In this document: in pieces, positions 9,906 to 17,882 of the stretch | Position numbering within the stretch: the stretch's first letter is position 1 | Layout of the letters: each line of letters starts with the position of its first letter | Source of the DNA: Psychromonas sp. Urea-02u-13 | GTDB taxonomy: Bacteria > Pseudomonadota > Gammaproteobacteria > Enterobacterales > Psychromonadaceae | Direction: 5' to 3' | NCBI RefSeq assembly: GCF_002835995.1 | Contig: NZ_PJBZ01000066.1 | Location: 1-43,215, forward strand | Length of the DNA stretch: 43,215 nucleotides | Program-made: the position numbers and the translations under genes | The notes under the pieces: generated by a model | Seen by the model: only the letters and a program-made list of their open reading frames with translations | What the model was told of the DNA's origin: nothing | The model's database searches: none

Positions 9906-11704
9906 TTTTTTAAGTAACCTTCTTTATTTTTAGTTTGAATGAGTAATCGAGTAAATGAATTAATTGAGCAGTACAAGCCAAAGAAATGCTCTAATACGGT
10001 CGAAAATAGAAAAATGCTACTGCCACTTAACAGAGAGTCATCAATTTTTACCGTTATCTCAATGCCACGACACATGGCTGTGAATCCATCAATTGTAAGC
10101 GGTGAACTTATCGGTTTTGCGTTTACTTGCATAATTGATTCAATTAATGCGCGTGATACCGCCGAACCTTTAAAGTCATACAAACGTAATATTTCTTTTA
10201 AGGCTAAGCATGCATCATTACCACCTGTTAATGACAAGAAATTCAAATTCAAGTGCGAGATTAAACGCCAGCGCGCATGATCTCTGAGCGGTGGTCTAAT
10301 TACGTGAGTCGGTTGCACAAGATAGCGAATTGCAGAGCAAGGGGGAGCGCTATCGACACACTGTAATTGTGACTCACCAACAGAGAAGGGAAGCTTTTGT
10401 GGTAAGTCTCGGTTACTACACAGAGTTTCTATCGTTAATGTTCGATCTTCTGGGATATTAGGATTGAAATTCAAATCGACTAAGGACAAAAATATATCAC
10501 TGCCTTCATCTCTATCGTAATTATCAAGTTTTGCCTGACGACGCTTTGCAAACCAAAATGCGTGAGAGTCATCCTCTTGTTGCGCATGATTAATGCCGTA
10601 GAAAGGAAGAAAATCCATATCTTCCCCAACATAAGAAGATGCACTAACTTTATTTATACTATAAACCTCGTAGCCTAATGAGCGACGAGAGTCTGGGGTT
10701 ATTTTATATTCGTGCTGAGTATGTTCAAGTTTTATCGGGTCTGCTGTATGACTGAACAAGTTAACCACTGGAGTACAGCCGAGGTTAAATGTTTGTGCTG
10801 ATATATTGTGTTCAAGCTCGATATTTGCATCATTTAAATAGATGTATAAATCGAGAGAGTTTGCGTCATGCGATTTTAATTTCTCTGAAAGCCCTGTGAT
10901 ATCAATAAACATAAATTTTTCAGGAAAAGCAAAATATTCAGTTAATAAACGATATCCAATAAATGAATTATCTGGATAGGGTAACAAGCCTTCATTTTCT
11001 TTAAAGCCAACGGGCTGAACTATATTTAATCCTAAATCAATGGGTGACGTATCTGTTTCTGATACCGCCATGAAACTACGATTACAGTTATTTAATAGCA
11101 TTTGATAAAGCGGATTAATATGTTGAGATTGCCCTTTTAGGTAAAAGCGTAAGACATCAATATTTAAATCGGAAAAATTGATATCACTGGAAAATGTCTT
11201 TAGTGATAACTTTAAAACACTTTCAGCGCCACGAACAGAGTTTGAACCTGGTGTAAAGAAAGGTTTGCCGAGCAGGCTCACGTCACTGACTTCAATGGGT
11301 AATAAAGGAACATCGTAGCCAGTAGTAAAACGACAATTCTCTCCTTGAAGTTGTGTTGTTTCTAATAGCGTCCCACTATTGATGGGGTAATTGGAATCTA
11401 ATTGCTCTTTATCTGCCACAAATTGCACGATAGACATTGAAGGAAGTGGACGCTGGTAATGAGGGTAAAGACTACCTAGCAGTGCATCACTTATTTCAGG
11501 GAAATCATCATTCAATTTGTGCTGAATACGTGCATTTAGAAAAGCAAAACTTTCTACTAATCGAGAGGCATGTGGGTCTTCAATCGTGTCGTTATTGATA
11601 CCTAAACGAGCTGCAATTTTAGGGTGTTCTTTAGAAAATTCAGCACCAAGTTGACGCATGTATACGAGTTCTTTTTCGTAGAATGGGAGTAACTCATCTG
11701 ACAT
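9869..11704 (-). CDS. tssF: T6SS baseplate protein TssF
   Basis: A 611-residue TssF/ImpG/VasA family protein, the main wedge component of the baseplate. The N terminus MSDELLPFYEKELVYMRQLG is diagnostic. FAFLNARIQHKLNDDFPE and LGSLYPHYQRPLPSM follow, both conserved family blocks. Near the C terminus, GGNDACLALKEILRLYDF and FSTVLEHFFGLYCSINSFT also match. Length is normal. The start lies two bases after the tssE stop, and the end overlaps tssG by 37 bases. Confidence 0.96.
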   Translation of the reverse strand: MSDELLPFYEKELVYMRQLGAEFSKEHPKIAARLGINNDTIEDPHASRLVESFAFLNARIQHKLNDDFPEISDALLGSLYPHYQRPLPSMSIVQFVADKEQLDSNYPINSGTLLETTQLQGENCRFTTGYDVPLLPIEVSDVSLLGKPFFTPGSNSVRGAESVLKLSLKTFSSDINFSDLNIDVLRFYLKGQSQHINPLYQMLLNNCNRSFMAVSETDTSPIDLGLNIVQPVGFKENEGLLPYPDNSFIGYRLLTEYFAFPEKFMFIDITGLSEKLKSHDANSLDLYIYLNDANIELEHNISAQTFNLGCTPVVNLFSHTADPIKLEHTQHEYKITPDSRRSLGYEVYSINKVSASSYVGEDMDFLPFYGINHAQQEDDSHAFWFAKRRQAKLDNYDRDEGSDIFLSLVDLNFNPNIPEDRTLTIETLCSNRDLPQKLPFSVGESQLQCVDSAPPCSAIRYLVQPTHVIRPPLRDHARWRLISHLNLNFLSLTGGNDACLALKEILRLYDFKGSAVSRALIESIMQVNAKPISSPLTIDGFTAMCRGIEITVKIDDSLLSGSSIFLFSTVLEHFFGLYCSINSFTRLLIQTKNKEGYLKKCPPRAGEKILL

Positions 11705-11706
11705 GG

Positions 11707-12195
11707 CTATATTTCCTTAACGCTGACTGAGCGTGTTACCGAGTCGAGAGTGGAATCAAATATAACCACTTCAGGAATTGGGTCTGCATAAATGACCGTA
11801 TCAATACGGAAGCGTAATGTACGGTCTGCATTGTCACTATTATCGACAAAAGCAACTTTGACTGATTTAAAACGAGGCTCATAACTTTTTAGTATTGTTT
11901 CTAAATGGCTAATGAATTTTTTGCGGTGTTCTACATCACGAATATTGACCGTTGCTAAGTCTGGCAAACCATAATTGAAAATAGATTTATCAACTTCTGG
12001 GAAATCACTACTGGGTTTTATCATGTGATAACGTGTATTTAATAGCGACTCCAAGTCTCGGCTAATACCGGCCTTTAATTCCTTTACCTGCTGATGATGT
12101 TGTACTTTTTGTTCAGATTGATATTGAGGTTCATCATCAAATAAGCGATCTAAAATAGAAGGACGTAATTTTTTGTCTTTATCAAGGCGTGTCAT
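11707..12195 (-). CDS. tssE: T6SS baseplate protein TssE (gp25-like)
   Basis: A 162-residue homologue of the phage T4 baseplate component gp25, which nucleates sheath assembly. The sequence has the expected PSILDRLFDDEP near the N terminus and RDLESLLNTRYH around residues 47-58. It also has the family FNYGLPDLATVN block and a C-terminal beta segment FRIDTVIYADPIPEVVIFDS. It lies two bases from the genes on both sides (second tssC and tssF), as in a tightly packed operon. Confidence 0.93.
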   Translation of the reverse strand: MTRLDKDKKLRPSILDRLFDDEPQYQSEQKVQHHQQVKELKAGISRDLESLLNTRYHMIKPSSDFPEVDKSIFNYGLPDLATVNIRDVEHRKKFISHLETILKSYEPRFKSVKVAFVDNSDNADRTLRFRIDTVIYADPIPEVVIFDSTLDSVTRSVSVKEI

Positions 12196-12197
12196 AA

Positions 12198-13703
12198 TTA
12201 CTTCCTAAAACTTGCAAGTTCAGTTACCAACTCTAACTCAGAGACCATTTGGTCTAATTGATAATGTGGCTGAATATGAATAACACATAAATAACTTCCT
12301 GGTCGATTAGGATGCTCTTTAACACGAACATAACCATCTTTTAATGGGTATTTAGCTTGTTCTTCCCAGTCTAAATCTTCACTGCCAGTGGTATATTGCA
12401 TTAACCATTTTCTAATATAATCTTCACAACTTTCAGGGCTAGTGAATGACCCTATTTTATCGCGAACCATCAATTTAATGTAATGAGAGATACGTGCCCC
12501 GCACAAAACGTGTTGTAACATAGAGGATATCTTCGAGTTGGTATCGACATCTAATGCAGCATAGCGTTTAGGCTTATGGATAGATTGGTTATTATAAAAA
12601 GTGCTATAAGGAGATAAATAACCTTGGCAAAGTGGAATAAAACCAAGTTCGCTTATTTTCCTTTCCGTGGCGTCGGTCAGAATCACATTAGTTAGTGGCT
12701 TATAGGCGATATCGTTTGCATCTGTGTCGTGGCTATCAAGTGCTAACTCTTTAAAAATACCCCCCGACAAATGATTACGAGGGGCTCCTCGAATATGGCC
12801 AAACCAACCAATATCAGTAAATTCTCGAATTAATATGCAACCGAAAGCATAACTTGCGTTGCCCCAGAGATTATTTTCACCCTGGCTATCTTTCTTTTCA
12901 AAAAAATTGATACCTTTATAGCTTGCCATTGTTTTTTGGTAAGGGCGTCGCATAAGTATTTTAGGCAGGGTTAAACCGATAAATCGAGTATCAGTTGTTT
13001 TTCTTAAAGCATGCCATTTGGAGTATTCATTTTGCGAAAAAACGTCTTCAAGAGGTACAGGTAAGCCAATACCTGAGAAATCATCCATCCCAAATAATTC
13101 GCTGGAAGCCGCTGTTATAAAGGGAGAAAAAGAAGCTGCTGCTATTTGTGCCATACCTGCTAGTGTCGAAAGGTCGTCATATGGATGATTTTTACTAATA
13201 CGGTGGCTAATGTCATAATCCCCGATTAAGGCGCCGTAAGGCTCGCCACCTGGAGTACCGTATTCATCACTGTAAATTTTTTGAAAAAGTTGGCTTTGGT
13301 CAAACTCCATGGCTTTATTAATATCTTTAACGACTTCTGCCCACTTTATATCAAGCATTTTTATTTTAATGCTACGACAACCATCTGCTTGTTTTACCAG
13401 TAACCAAACCCCACGCCATGATGCCTCAAGTTTTTGCAAGGCTGGATGATGGATTATTTCATTTATTTGATGGTTAATTTGTTCATCAATTTCAGCAATC
13501 AAAAGCAGTAATGCATTTTTAGCTAATTTGGCTGAATGTAATTTACTTTTATCAACGAAGTTTTCAAGGCAATATTGTAATGCTTTCGTATCGTCTTTTT
13601 CATGCAGAAGATCTGTTAAACTAGTGATGTGTGCAGGCGGCTCTAAAACAGAGTCTAAGAGTGGAGTTTCAGATTGCGTCATGAGTCTGGCTGAGTAGGG
13701 CAT
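12198..13703 (-). CDS. Second, divergent TssC-family protein (ImpD-like)
   Basis: A 501-residue paralogue of the sheath large subunit. It shares blocks with the canonical TssC at 13899-15389: LEASWRGVWLLV, MEFDQSQLFQKIYSDEYGTP, GGEPYGALIGDYDIS, IAAASFSPFITAAS, RDKIGSF near the C terminus and ERKISELGFIPLC. It differs widely elsewhere. Two tandem TssC-family genes occur in several T6SS loci (the Rhizobium imp cluster has ImpC and ImpD). The paralogue may cap or modify the sheath end, but its role is not settled. M8 is an alternative start. Neither ATG has a strong Shine-Dalgarno. A small ORF precedes it by 11 bases. Confidence 0.9.
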   Translation of the reverse strand: MPYSARLMTQSETPLLDSVLEPPAHITSLTDLLHEKDDTKALQYCLENFVDKSKLHSAKLAKNALLLLIAEIDEQINHQINEIIHHPALQKLEASWRGVWLLVKQADGCRSIKIKMLDIKWAEVVKDINKAMEFDQSQLFQKIYSDEYGTPGGEPYGALIGDYDISHRISKNHPYDDLSTLAGMAQIAAASFSPFITAASSELFGMDDFSGIGLPVPLEDVFSQNEYSKWHALRKTTDTRFIGLTLPKILMRRPYQKTMASYKGINFFEKKDSQGENNLWGNASYAFGCILIREFTDIGWFGHIRGAPRNHLSGGIFKELALDSHDTDANDIAYKPLTNVILTDATERKISELGFIPLCQGYLSPYSTFYNNQSIHKPKRYAALDVDTNSKISSMLQHVLCGARISHYIKLMVRDKIGSFTSPESCEDYIRKWLMQYTTGSEDLDWEEQAKYPLKDGYVRVKEHPNRPGSYLCVIHIQPHYQLDQMVSELELVTELASFRK

Positions 13704-13714
13704 GTTTTCTTAGC

Positions 13715-13870
13715 TTAAGATAAAACTATGTGCTGATTGTTATTCTCATTTTTAAGAAATAAGGGAACAAAAAACACACCTAATTGAGACATCTTTACAT
13801 GCATTTTAAAGCGAGGGTTCAGCGTTAAAAATTGAGCCGCATGGCAAAGAGAAATCTGACGTTGGTGCAT
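13715..13870 (-). CDS. Possible 51-residue small protein between the two tssC genes
   Basis: An ATG at 13870 is preceded by AGGGA six bases upstream. It opens a 51-codon frame that ends 11 bases before the second tssC and begins 28 bases after the first. The product has a basic N-terminal half and the hydrophobic run LGVFFVPLFL near residue 34, but no recognised domain. The spacing is what one expects of an operon gene. It fills most of the otherwise empty 195-bp gap. It could also be a leader that couples translation of the second tssC, or a chance frame. Confidence 0.4.
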   Translation of the reverse strand: MHQRQISLCHAAQFLTLNPRFKMHVKMSQLGVFFVPLFLKNENNNQHIVLS

Positions 13871-13898
13871 TATTTATCCCTAAATCTTAATTGAGTAA

Positions 13899-15389
13899 TT
13901 AGCTCGTTTTTGGAATCTTAGCAACAAGTCGTAATGACGTTGTTAACTCTTCCATTTGTAACCAAGGTTGTAAGTGTGCTATTGCACTATAAACACCTGG
14001 TTGGCCCGGCACTTCTTTTACTTCAACATTTGCTTCGCGAAGTGGGTATTGAGCTTTCATTTCAGCACTTGCATCAGAGCTGTTATTTACATAACCATTG
14101 ATCCATTTGTTTAACCATTCTTCGGCTTCAGCTGCTTCTACAAAAGACCCGATTTTGTCACGGCCCATTACTTTTAAGAAGTGAGCAATACGTGCCGTTG
14201 CCATAATATAAGGTAAGCGAGCAGATATTTCGTAGTTCGCTGTTGTATCTGGATCATCAAACTTCTTAGGTTTTTGTGTTGTTTGTCCGCCAAAGAACAC
14301 TGCATAATCAGTGTTTTTATAATGACATAATGGCAAGAAACCTAGTTTACTTAATTCTGATTCACGGCGATCGGTAATAGCTATCTCAGTAGGGCATTGT
14401 GCATCTAAGTCTCCGTCGTCACTAATGAAAGTATGACTTGGTAAACCTTCAACCTTACCCCCTCCCTCAGCACCACGAATACTTGTACACCAACCATATG
14501 TTGCAAACGATTTAGTTAGTGTCGTTCCCATTGCATAGGCAGCATTCATCCAACAGTAGTGATCATGATCACTTTGACGTTGCTTACCATCTTCACCAAT
14601 TGTTCCTTCTTCAAAGTTAAACGCTTCAATTGGTTTTGTTGATTCACCGTACGGGAGGCGAGCTAAAACTCGTGGCATTGTTAATGTGACAAATCGTGAA
14701 TCTTCAGTATCACGGAAACTACGCCATTTAGTGTATTCAGAAGAATCAAATATCTTTTCTAAATCACGTGGCTTAGAAAGCTCTTGAAAAGAATCAAAAC
14801 CAAACATTTGTGGTGCTGTCGCAGAAATGAAAGGACAAAATCCAGCAGCTGCAATATTAGAAATATTCGCTAACATATCAACATCATTTGGATGAGAAGA
14901 GAATTCATAATCCCCTATTAACGCAGCGTAAGGTTCACCACCGGCTGTTCCAAATTCACTTTCATAAACTTTTTTGAACGTTTGGCTTTGGTCAAATTCA
15001 ACCGCTTTTTCAAGATCTTTTTGAATCTCTTTTTTACTGACGTTTAATACTCGAATTTTTAACTGGGAGCTTGTTTCAGAATTCATCACAGTATGATGAA
15101 GACCACGCCAAGAACCTTCAAGTTTATTAAACTTCTGGTCTTGCATGATTGCAGATAACTGCTTAGATAATGCTGCATCAATTGCATCAATAGCAGAATT
15201 GATAGTAACTGTTAAGCTCTTATCCCAAGTAACCGTGCCATTCATTGCTTCTTGAGTTAATGTTTTTAGTAACTCTTCAGTCTCGTTACGAGGTGTTTGA
15301 CGTGTTGCACCAATCGCTTGCTCTAAAAAGCTAGTTTCTAATACTTCACTCTCTTCAGCTTGTGTTACTGTGCTTTCTTGTACTGACAT
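13899..15389 (-). CDS. tssC: T6SS contractile sheath large subunit TssC (VipB)
   Basis: A 496-residue sheath protein that polymerises with TssB around the Hcp tube and contracts to fire it. Family landmarks are [10 protein letters not shown] near residue 92, [48 protein letters not shown], and [11 protein letters not shown] near the C terminus, ending in LRLVAKIPK. Length is canonical. Its ATG shares one base with the tssB stop (TAATG), so the two partners are translationally coupled. This is the better conserved of the two TssC-family genes. Confidence 0.97.
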   Translation of the reverse strand: MSVQESTVTQAEESEVLETSFLEQAIGATRQTPRNETEELLKTLTQEAMNGTVTWDKSLTVTINSAIDAIDAALSKQLSAIMQDQKFNKLEGSWRGLHHTVMNSETSSQLKIRVLNVSKKEIQKDLEKAVEFDQSQTFKKVYESEFGTAGGEPYAALIGDYEFSSHPNDVDMLANISNIAAAGFCPFISATAPQMFGFDSFQELSKPRDLEKIFDSSEYTKWRSFRDTEDSRFVTLTMPRVLARLPYGESTKPIEAFNFEEGTIGEDGKQRQSDHDHYCWMNAAYAMGTTLTKSFATYGWCTSIRGAEGGGKVEGLPSHTFISDDGDLDAQCPTEIAITDRRESELSKLGFLPLCHYKNTDYAVFFGGQTTQKPKKFDDPDTTANYEISARLPYIMATARIAHFLKVMGRDKIGSFVEAAEAEEWLNKWINGYVNNSSDASAEMKAQYPLREANVEVKEVPGQPGVYSAIAHLQPWLQMEELTTSLRLVAKIPKTS

Positions 15390-15910
15390 TATTTATCTCC
15401 TTCTGAATCGCTAGCTTTAACGCCTAACTCGCCAGAAATAGAAGCAAGTGCTTCAGTATTGTTTAGGATATTTTCTAGAATATCCTCTAGCTCTTCTGAG
15501 CGATCCGCTTTACTTAGTAAATCTCTTAATTTATCGCGAGTCTCAAGTAGCTTCTTCAAAGGCTCTACTTGGTCAACAATTTTATGCGGTTCAAAATCTT
15601 CAATATGATTGAAGTTAAGAGAAACACCCATTTCACTGCCATCATCAGATAATGTGTTTTTAACTTTTAAATTTAATTTTGGTGCTGTTTTAGCCATGAT
15701 GTCGTTAAAGTTATCACGATCAATTTGTGAAAACTTACGATCTTTAAGTGCTTTTTTATCTTCAGTGTTATCACCAGAGTAATCGCCCATTACGCCCATA
15801 ACAAAAGGAATATCCTTTTTCGCTACTGCGCCATTTGTTTCAACATCATAAGTGATATGAACGCGGGGTTTCCTTACTCGTTTTAATTTGTTATGAATAC
15901 TGTCAGACAT
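15389..15910 (-). CDS. tssB: T6SS contractile sheath small subunit TssB (VipA)
   Basis: The 173-residue small sheath subunit. Diagnostic stretches are [13 protein letters not shown] near residue 16, [13 protein letters not shown] with the following [17 protein letters not shown], and the helical C-terminal [18 protein letters not shown]-like region, which carries the helix that ClpV recognises in homologues. It is directly coupled to tssC by a TAATG overlap and lies 65 bases downstream of tssA. Confidence 0.96.
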   Translation of the reverse strand: MSDSIHNKLKRVRKPRVHITYDVETNGAVAKKDIPFVMGVMGDYSGDNTEDKKALKDRKFSQIDRDNFNDIMAKTAPKLNLKVKNTLSDDGSEMGVSLNFNHIEDFEPHKIVDQVEPLKKLLETRDKLRDLLSKADRSEELEDILENILNNTEALASISGELGVKASDSEGDK

Positions 15911-15975
15911 ACTTTTTCTCCATGTATATAAATGTTCGTTTCTTTTAAACGATTAGACTGCTTTAAAAATTATCA

Positions 15976-17094
15976 TTATTCGTCAACCTTAACACCGGTT
16001 AATGAACTGTATGTTTCTCTTGAAGATGAATCAGGAATTAATTCCTGCATTAACTGTTCAAGTGGCATATTGCCCCATTTTATAGCTTTACTTAAAATGT
16101 AAGAAATGGGTGAATGAGGTTCTGTTTTTAAAAAATATTCTGCAATGGTATTAAGCTGTTTAAAAGCATCATCGCGCGAATTTAGCGCTGCTTGAATGGT
16201 ATTAACAGGTGCAACACTATTGATTTTTTCTGCATTTCCGTTGGTTAGTTGTTCCTCTTCAATAGGAGTAACTTCAACCATTACAGGTAGTTTGTTTTTA
16301 GCAATATGATTAAGTGCACTTTTCGCTTCTTCAACTAATTCAATTATCTTGCTCGTAGAAGGTGCATCATAACTACCACAAAAATCTGTTAATAGTGTGT
16401 TAACAGCTCGGTATTGTGTTAAACAAGTCTCGATATCATCAAATAGAGCAATGTAATATTCAGAGGATGATTGGTTAACTGCTTTCTCAATATCTTCCAT
16501 TGAAAAGCCATTTTTATCTATTAAGCTATTTCTTTTACGATCGTCTTCAATACGACTTACATCTACAGCTTGGCTGTATTGCCATAAACTAAATGGTTCA
16601 TAAGACATATCTTCAGTTATACCTGAATTACGGATAGGGCTTAAAAGCACCCCATCAGCGCCTTCGCCATTTAAACCGGCAATAGGGGCTACTCGTGTTT
16701 CAACGCCATCTTCATCTTCTATAGGGTAAAGGCCTTGCTCCCAAAAATTTTCCACAAGCTGACGAATTAGCGTGAAGCCATCTTTAAGCCCTTGAAAGCC
16801 TGATTTTCTTACTAACGCTTCTGTCAACCAACAAGCAATTTCTAAATCTTTAGATTGAGTTGCAATGACTTTAGGGGCTAATTGAAATATTTTTTGCCAG
16901 TGCTCTAATGCTTCGCTGTTATCTCCATCGAACATATTATTGCGTTCTGCATCACGTGCTGCGCGACGAGCATCTTTTATTTGTGAGTAATCAGAAGTGT
17001 ATGAAGGGTCATCACGAAGATCGTTACCGACGCTAAGTTCGCCTTCGATAGGCGAGATTAAAGCTGAAATATCAATTAATGAGGGTGATGGCAT
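15976..17094 (-). CDS. tssA: T6SS assembly protein TssA (ImpA N-terminal domain)
   Basis: A 372-residue TssA that primes and caps sheath assembly from the baseplate. The ImpA_N block is clear: ISPIEGELSVGNDLRDD, then IKDARRAARDAER, then LEHWQKIFQLAPKVIATQSKDLEIACWLTEALVR and a GFTLIRQLVENFWEQGLYP segment. The frame is open further upstream to a TTG at 17142. However, the ATG at 17094 has AAGGAG upstream and gives the family-typical N terminus, so I use it. The 12-base spacing from AAGGAG is somewhat long. This is the first gene of the left T6SS arm, transcribed from the long intergenic region shared with tagH. Confidence 0.93.
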   Translation of the reverse strand: MPSPSLIDISALISPIEGELSVGNDLRDDPSYTSDYSQIKDARRAARDAERNNMFDGDNSEALEHWQKIFQLAPKVIATQSKDLEIACWLTEALVRKSGFQGLKDGFTLIRQLVENFWEQGLYPIEDEDGVETRVAPIAGLNGEGADGVLLSPIRNSGITEDMSYEPFSLWQYSQAVDVSRIEDDRKRNSLIDKNGFSMEDIEKAVNQSSSEYYIALFDDIETCLTQYRAVNTLLTDFCGSYDAPSTSKIIELVEEAKSALNHIAKNKLPVMVEVTPIEEEQLTNGNAEKINSVAPVNTIQAALNSRDDAFKQLNTIAEYFLKTEPHSPISYILSKAIKWGNMPLEQLMQELIPDSSSRETYSSLTGVKVDE

Positions 17095-17194
17095 TGAATG
17101 TATAAGCTCCTTTGTAATATTTAAAATCCTTAAGAGACGCAAGATTATTATGTAACGGAGTGTATTGCAATTATGATGCTAAAAAAAATCAAAA

Positions 17195-17224
17195 TTATTC
17201 CTGATTGCTCAAATAAAGTGTAAA
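17195..17224 (-). promoter_or_regulatory. Candidate promoter for the tssA arm
   Basis: On the minus strand, TTTACA (17219-17224) is followed after 18 bases by GAATAA (17195-17200), about 100 bases upstream of the tssA ATG. Both boxes are only moderate matches to the sigma-70 consensus in very AT-rich DNA, so this is a weak call. Confidence 0.25.
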
Positions 17225-17718
17225 TAATTGAATGATCATACAGCCTATTTTGTTTTTTTGATTGTACTAAATCAGGATTAATGAAAGTTAAAAGCATATG
17301 TTATGCTTTTTCTGTGATGATGACATTAGCTAGCTTGAGCGCATATAGGTTAGATTTAATGGTGAGGCCTGGGTATTAACTTTAGTTACATAGCAACAAC
17401 TGAAAAGCTATATAATACAGGAGGCTTATGGGAGTTCACTGGTATCAAGTGTTTGGGGTAAATAGGATGATGATTTTAGATCGGAAGCATTTATTATTCC
17501 GAGATCTTTAATAAGGTGTTAATTAAAATGTACGGCCGATCATAATGGAGGGTTTTGATAGCTTTCACTATTAACTATCTGATAACATAGTTTTATTTTG
17601 ATGTTTATAAGGTGTCTATATTTCCTGAATGACAGAGGTGGTTTTAAGACCGGTTAGAGATTCAATTAACGTCATTGTTATTCCGGTAACGACGAATAAA
17701 TGATAATATCTTGAATAA

Positions 17719-17746
17719 TTATAACGTAGAGTTCTCTACGTTATAA
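17719..17746. promoter_or_regulatory. Perfect inverted repeat, candidate operator or RNA hairpin
   Basis: Arms TTATAACGTAGAG (17719-17731) and CTCTACGTTATAA (17734-17746) pair over 13 bases with a two-base centre. It lies about 137 bases upstream of tagH. No T-run follows on either strand, so it is unlikely to be an intrinsic terminator. The tiny loop fits a dimeric repressor or activator site better than an RNA hairpin. Confidence 0.5.
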
Positions 17747-17825
17747 AGGCATTAGTAATAGGGATGTTTGATTTCTTACTTATCAATAGAAAGTAAGTCA
17801 TTATTCATAAAATTTAAGTTTTATT

Positions 17826-17840
17826 AGAACATGATGTTCT
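17826..17840. promoter_or_regulatory. Short palindrome just upstream of tagH
   Basis: AGAACAT-G-ATGTTCT is a 15-base palindrome with seven-base arms, 42 bases before the tagH start codon. Its size and placement suit a regulator binding site near or downstream of a promoter. I do not recognise the regulator. Confidence 0.4.
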
Positions 17841-17882
17841 GTTAATAAATATTATGAGGTTCCTTTTTTAAGGAATAATGTT

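Larger units (their letters stand above)
17095..17882. promoter_or_regulatory. Long intergenic control region between divergent tssA and tagH arms
   Basis: About 790 bases separate the two outward-reading T6SS arms and contain no long frame. Visible elements are a possible tssA promoter (17195-17224) and a TATAAT at 17411-17416. A 27-codon frame at 17428-17511 follows AGGAGG with only three bases of spacing. An imperfect hairpin (AGATCGGAA with TTCCGAGATCT) lies around 17478-17508. There is a near-perfect 13-bp-arm inverted repeat at 17719-17746 and a 15-bp palindrome at 17826-17840. I found no sigma-54 type GG-N10-GC promoter that I trust, and no VasH-type activator is encoded in the window. 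Confidence 0.6.

Noticed and set aside
17095-17142. N-terminal extension of TssA from a TTG
   Set aside because: The extension does not match the family N terminus, and the ATG at 17094 is preceded by AAGGAG.
17095-17882. Sigma-54 promoter for the T6SS arms
   Set aside because: I searched by eye for TGGCAC-N5-TTGC on both strands and found no acceptable match, and no VasH-type activator gene is present.
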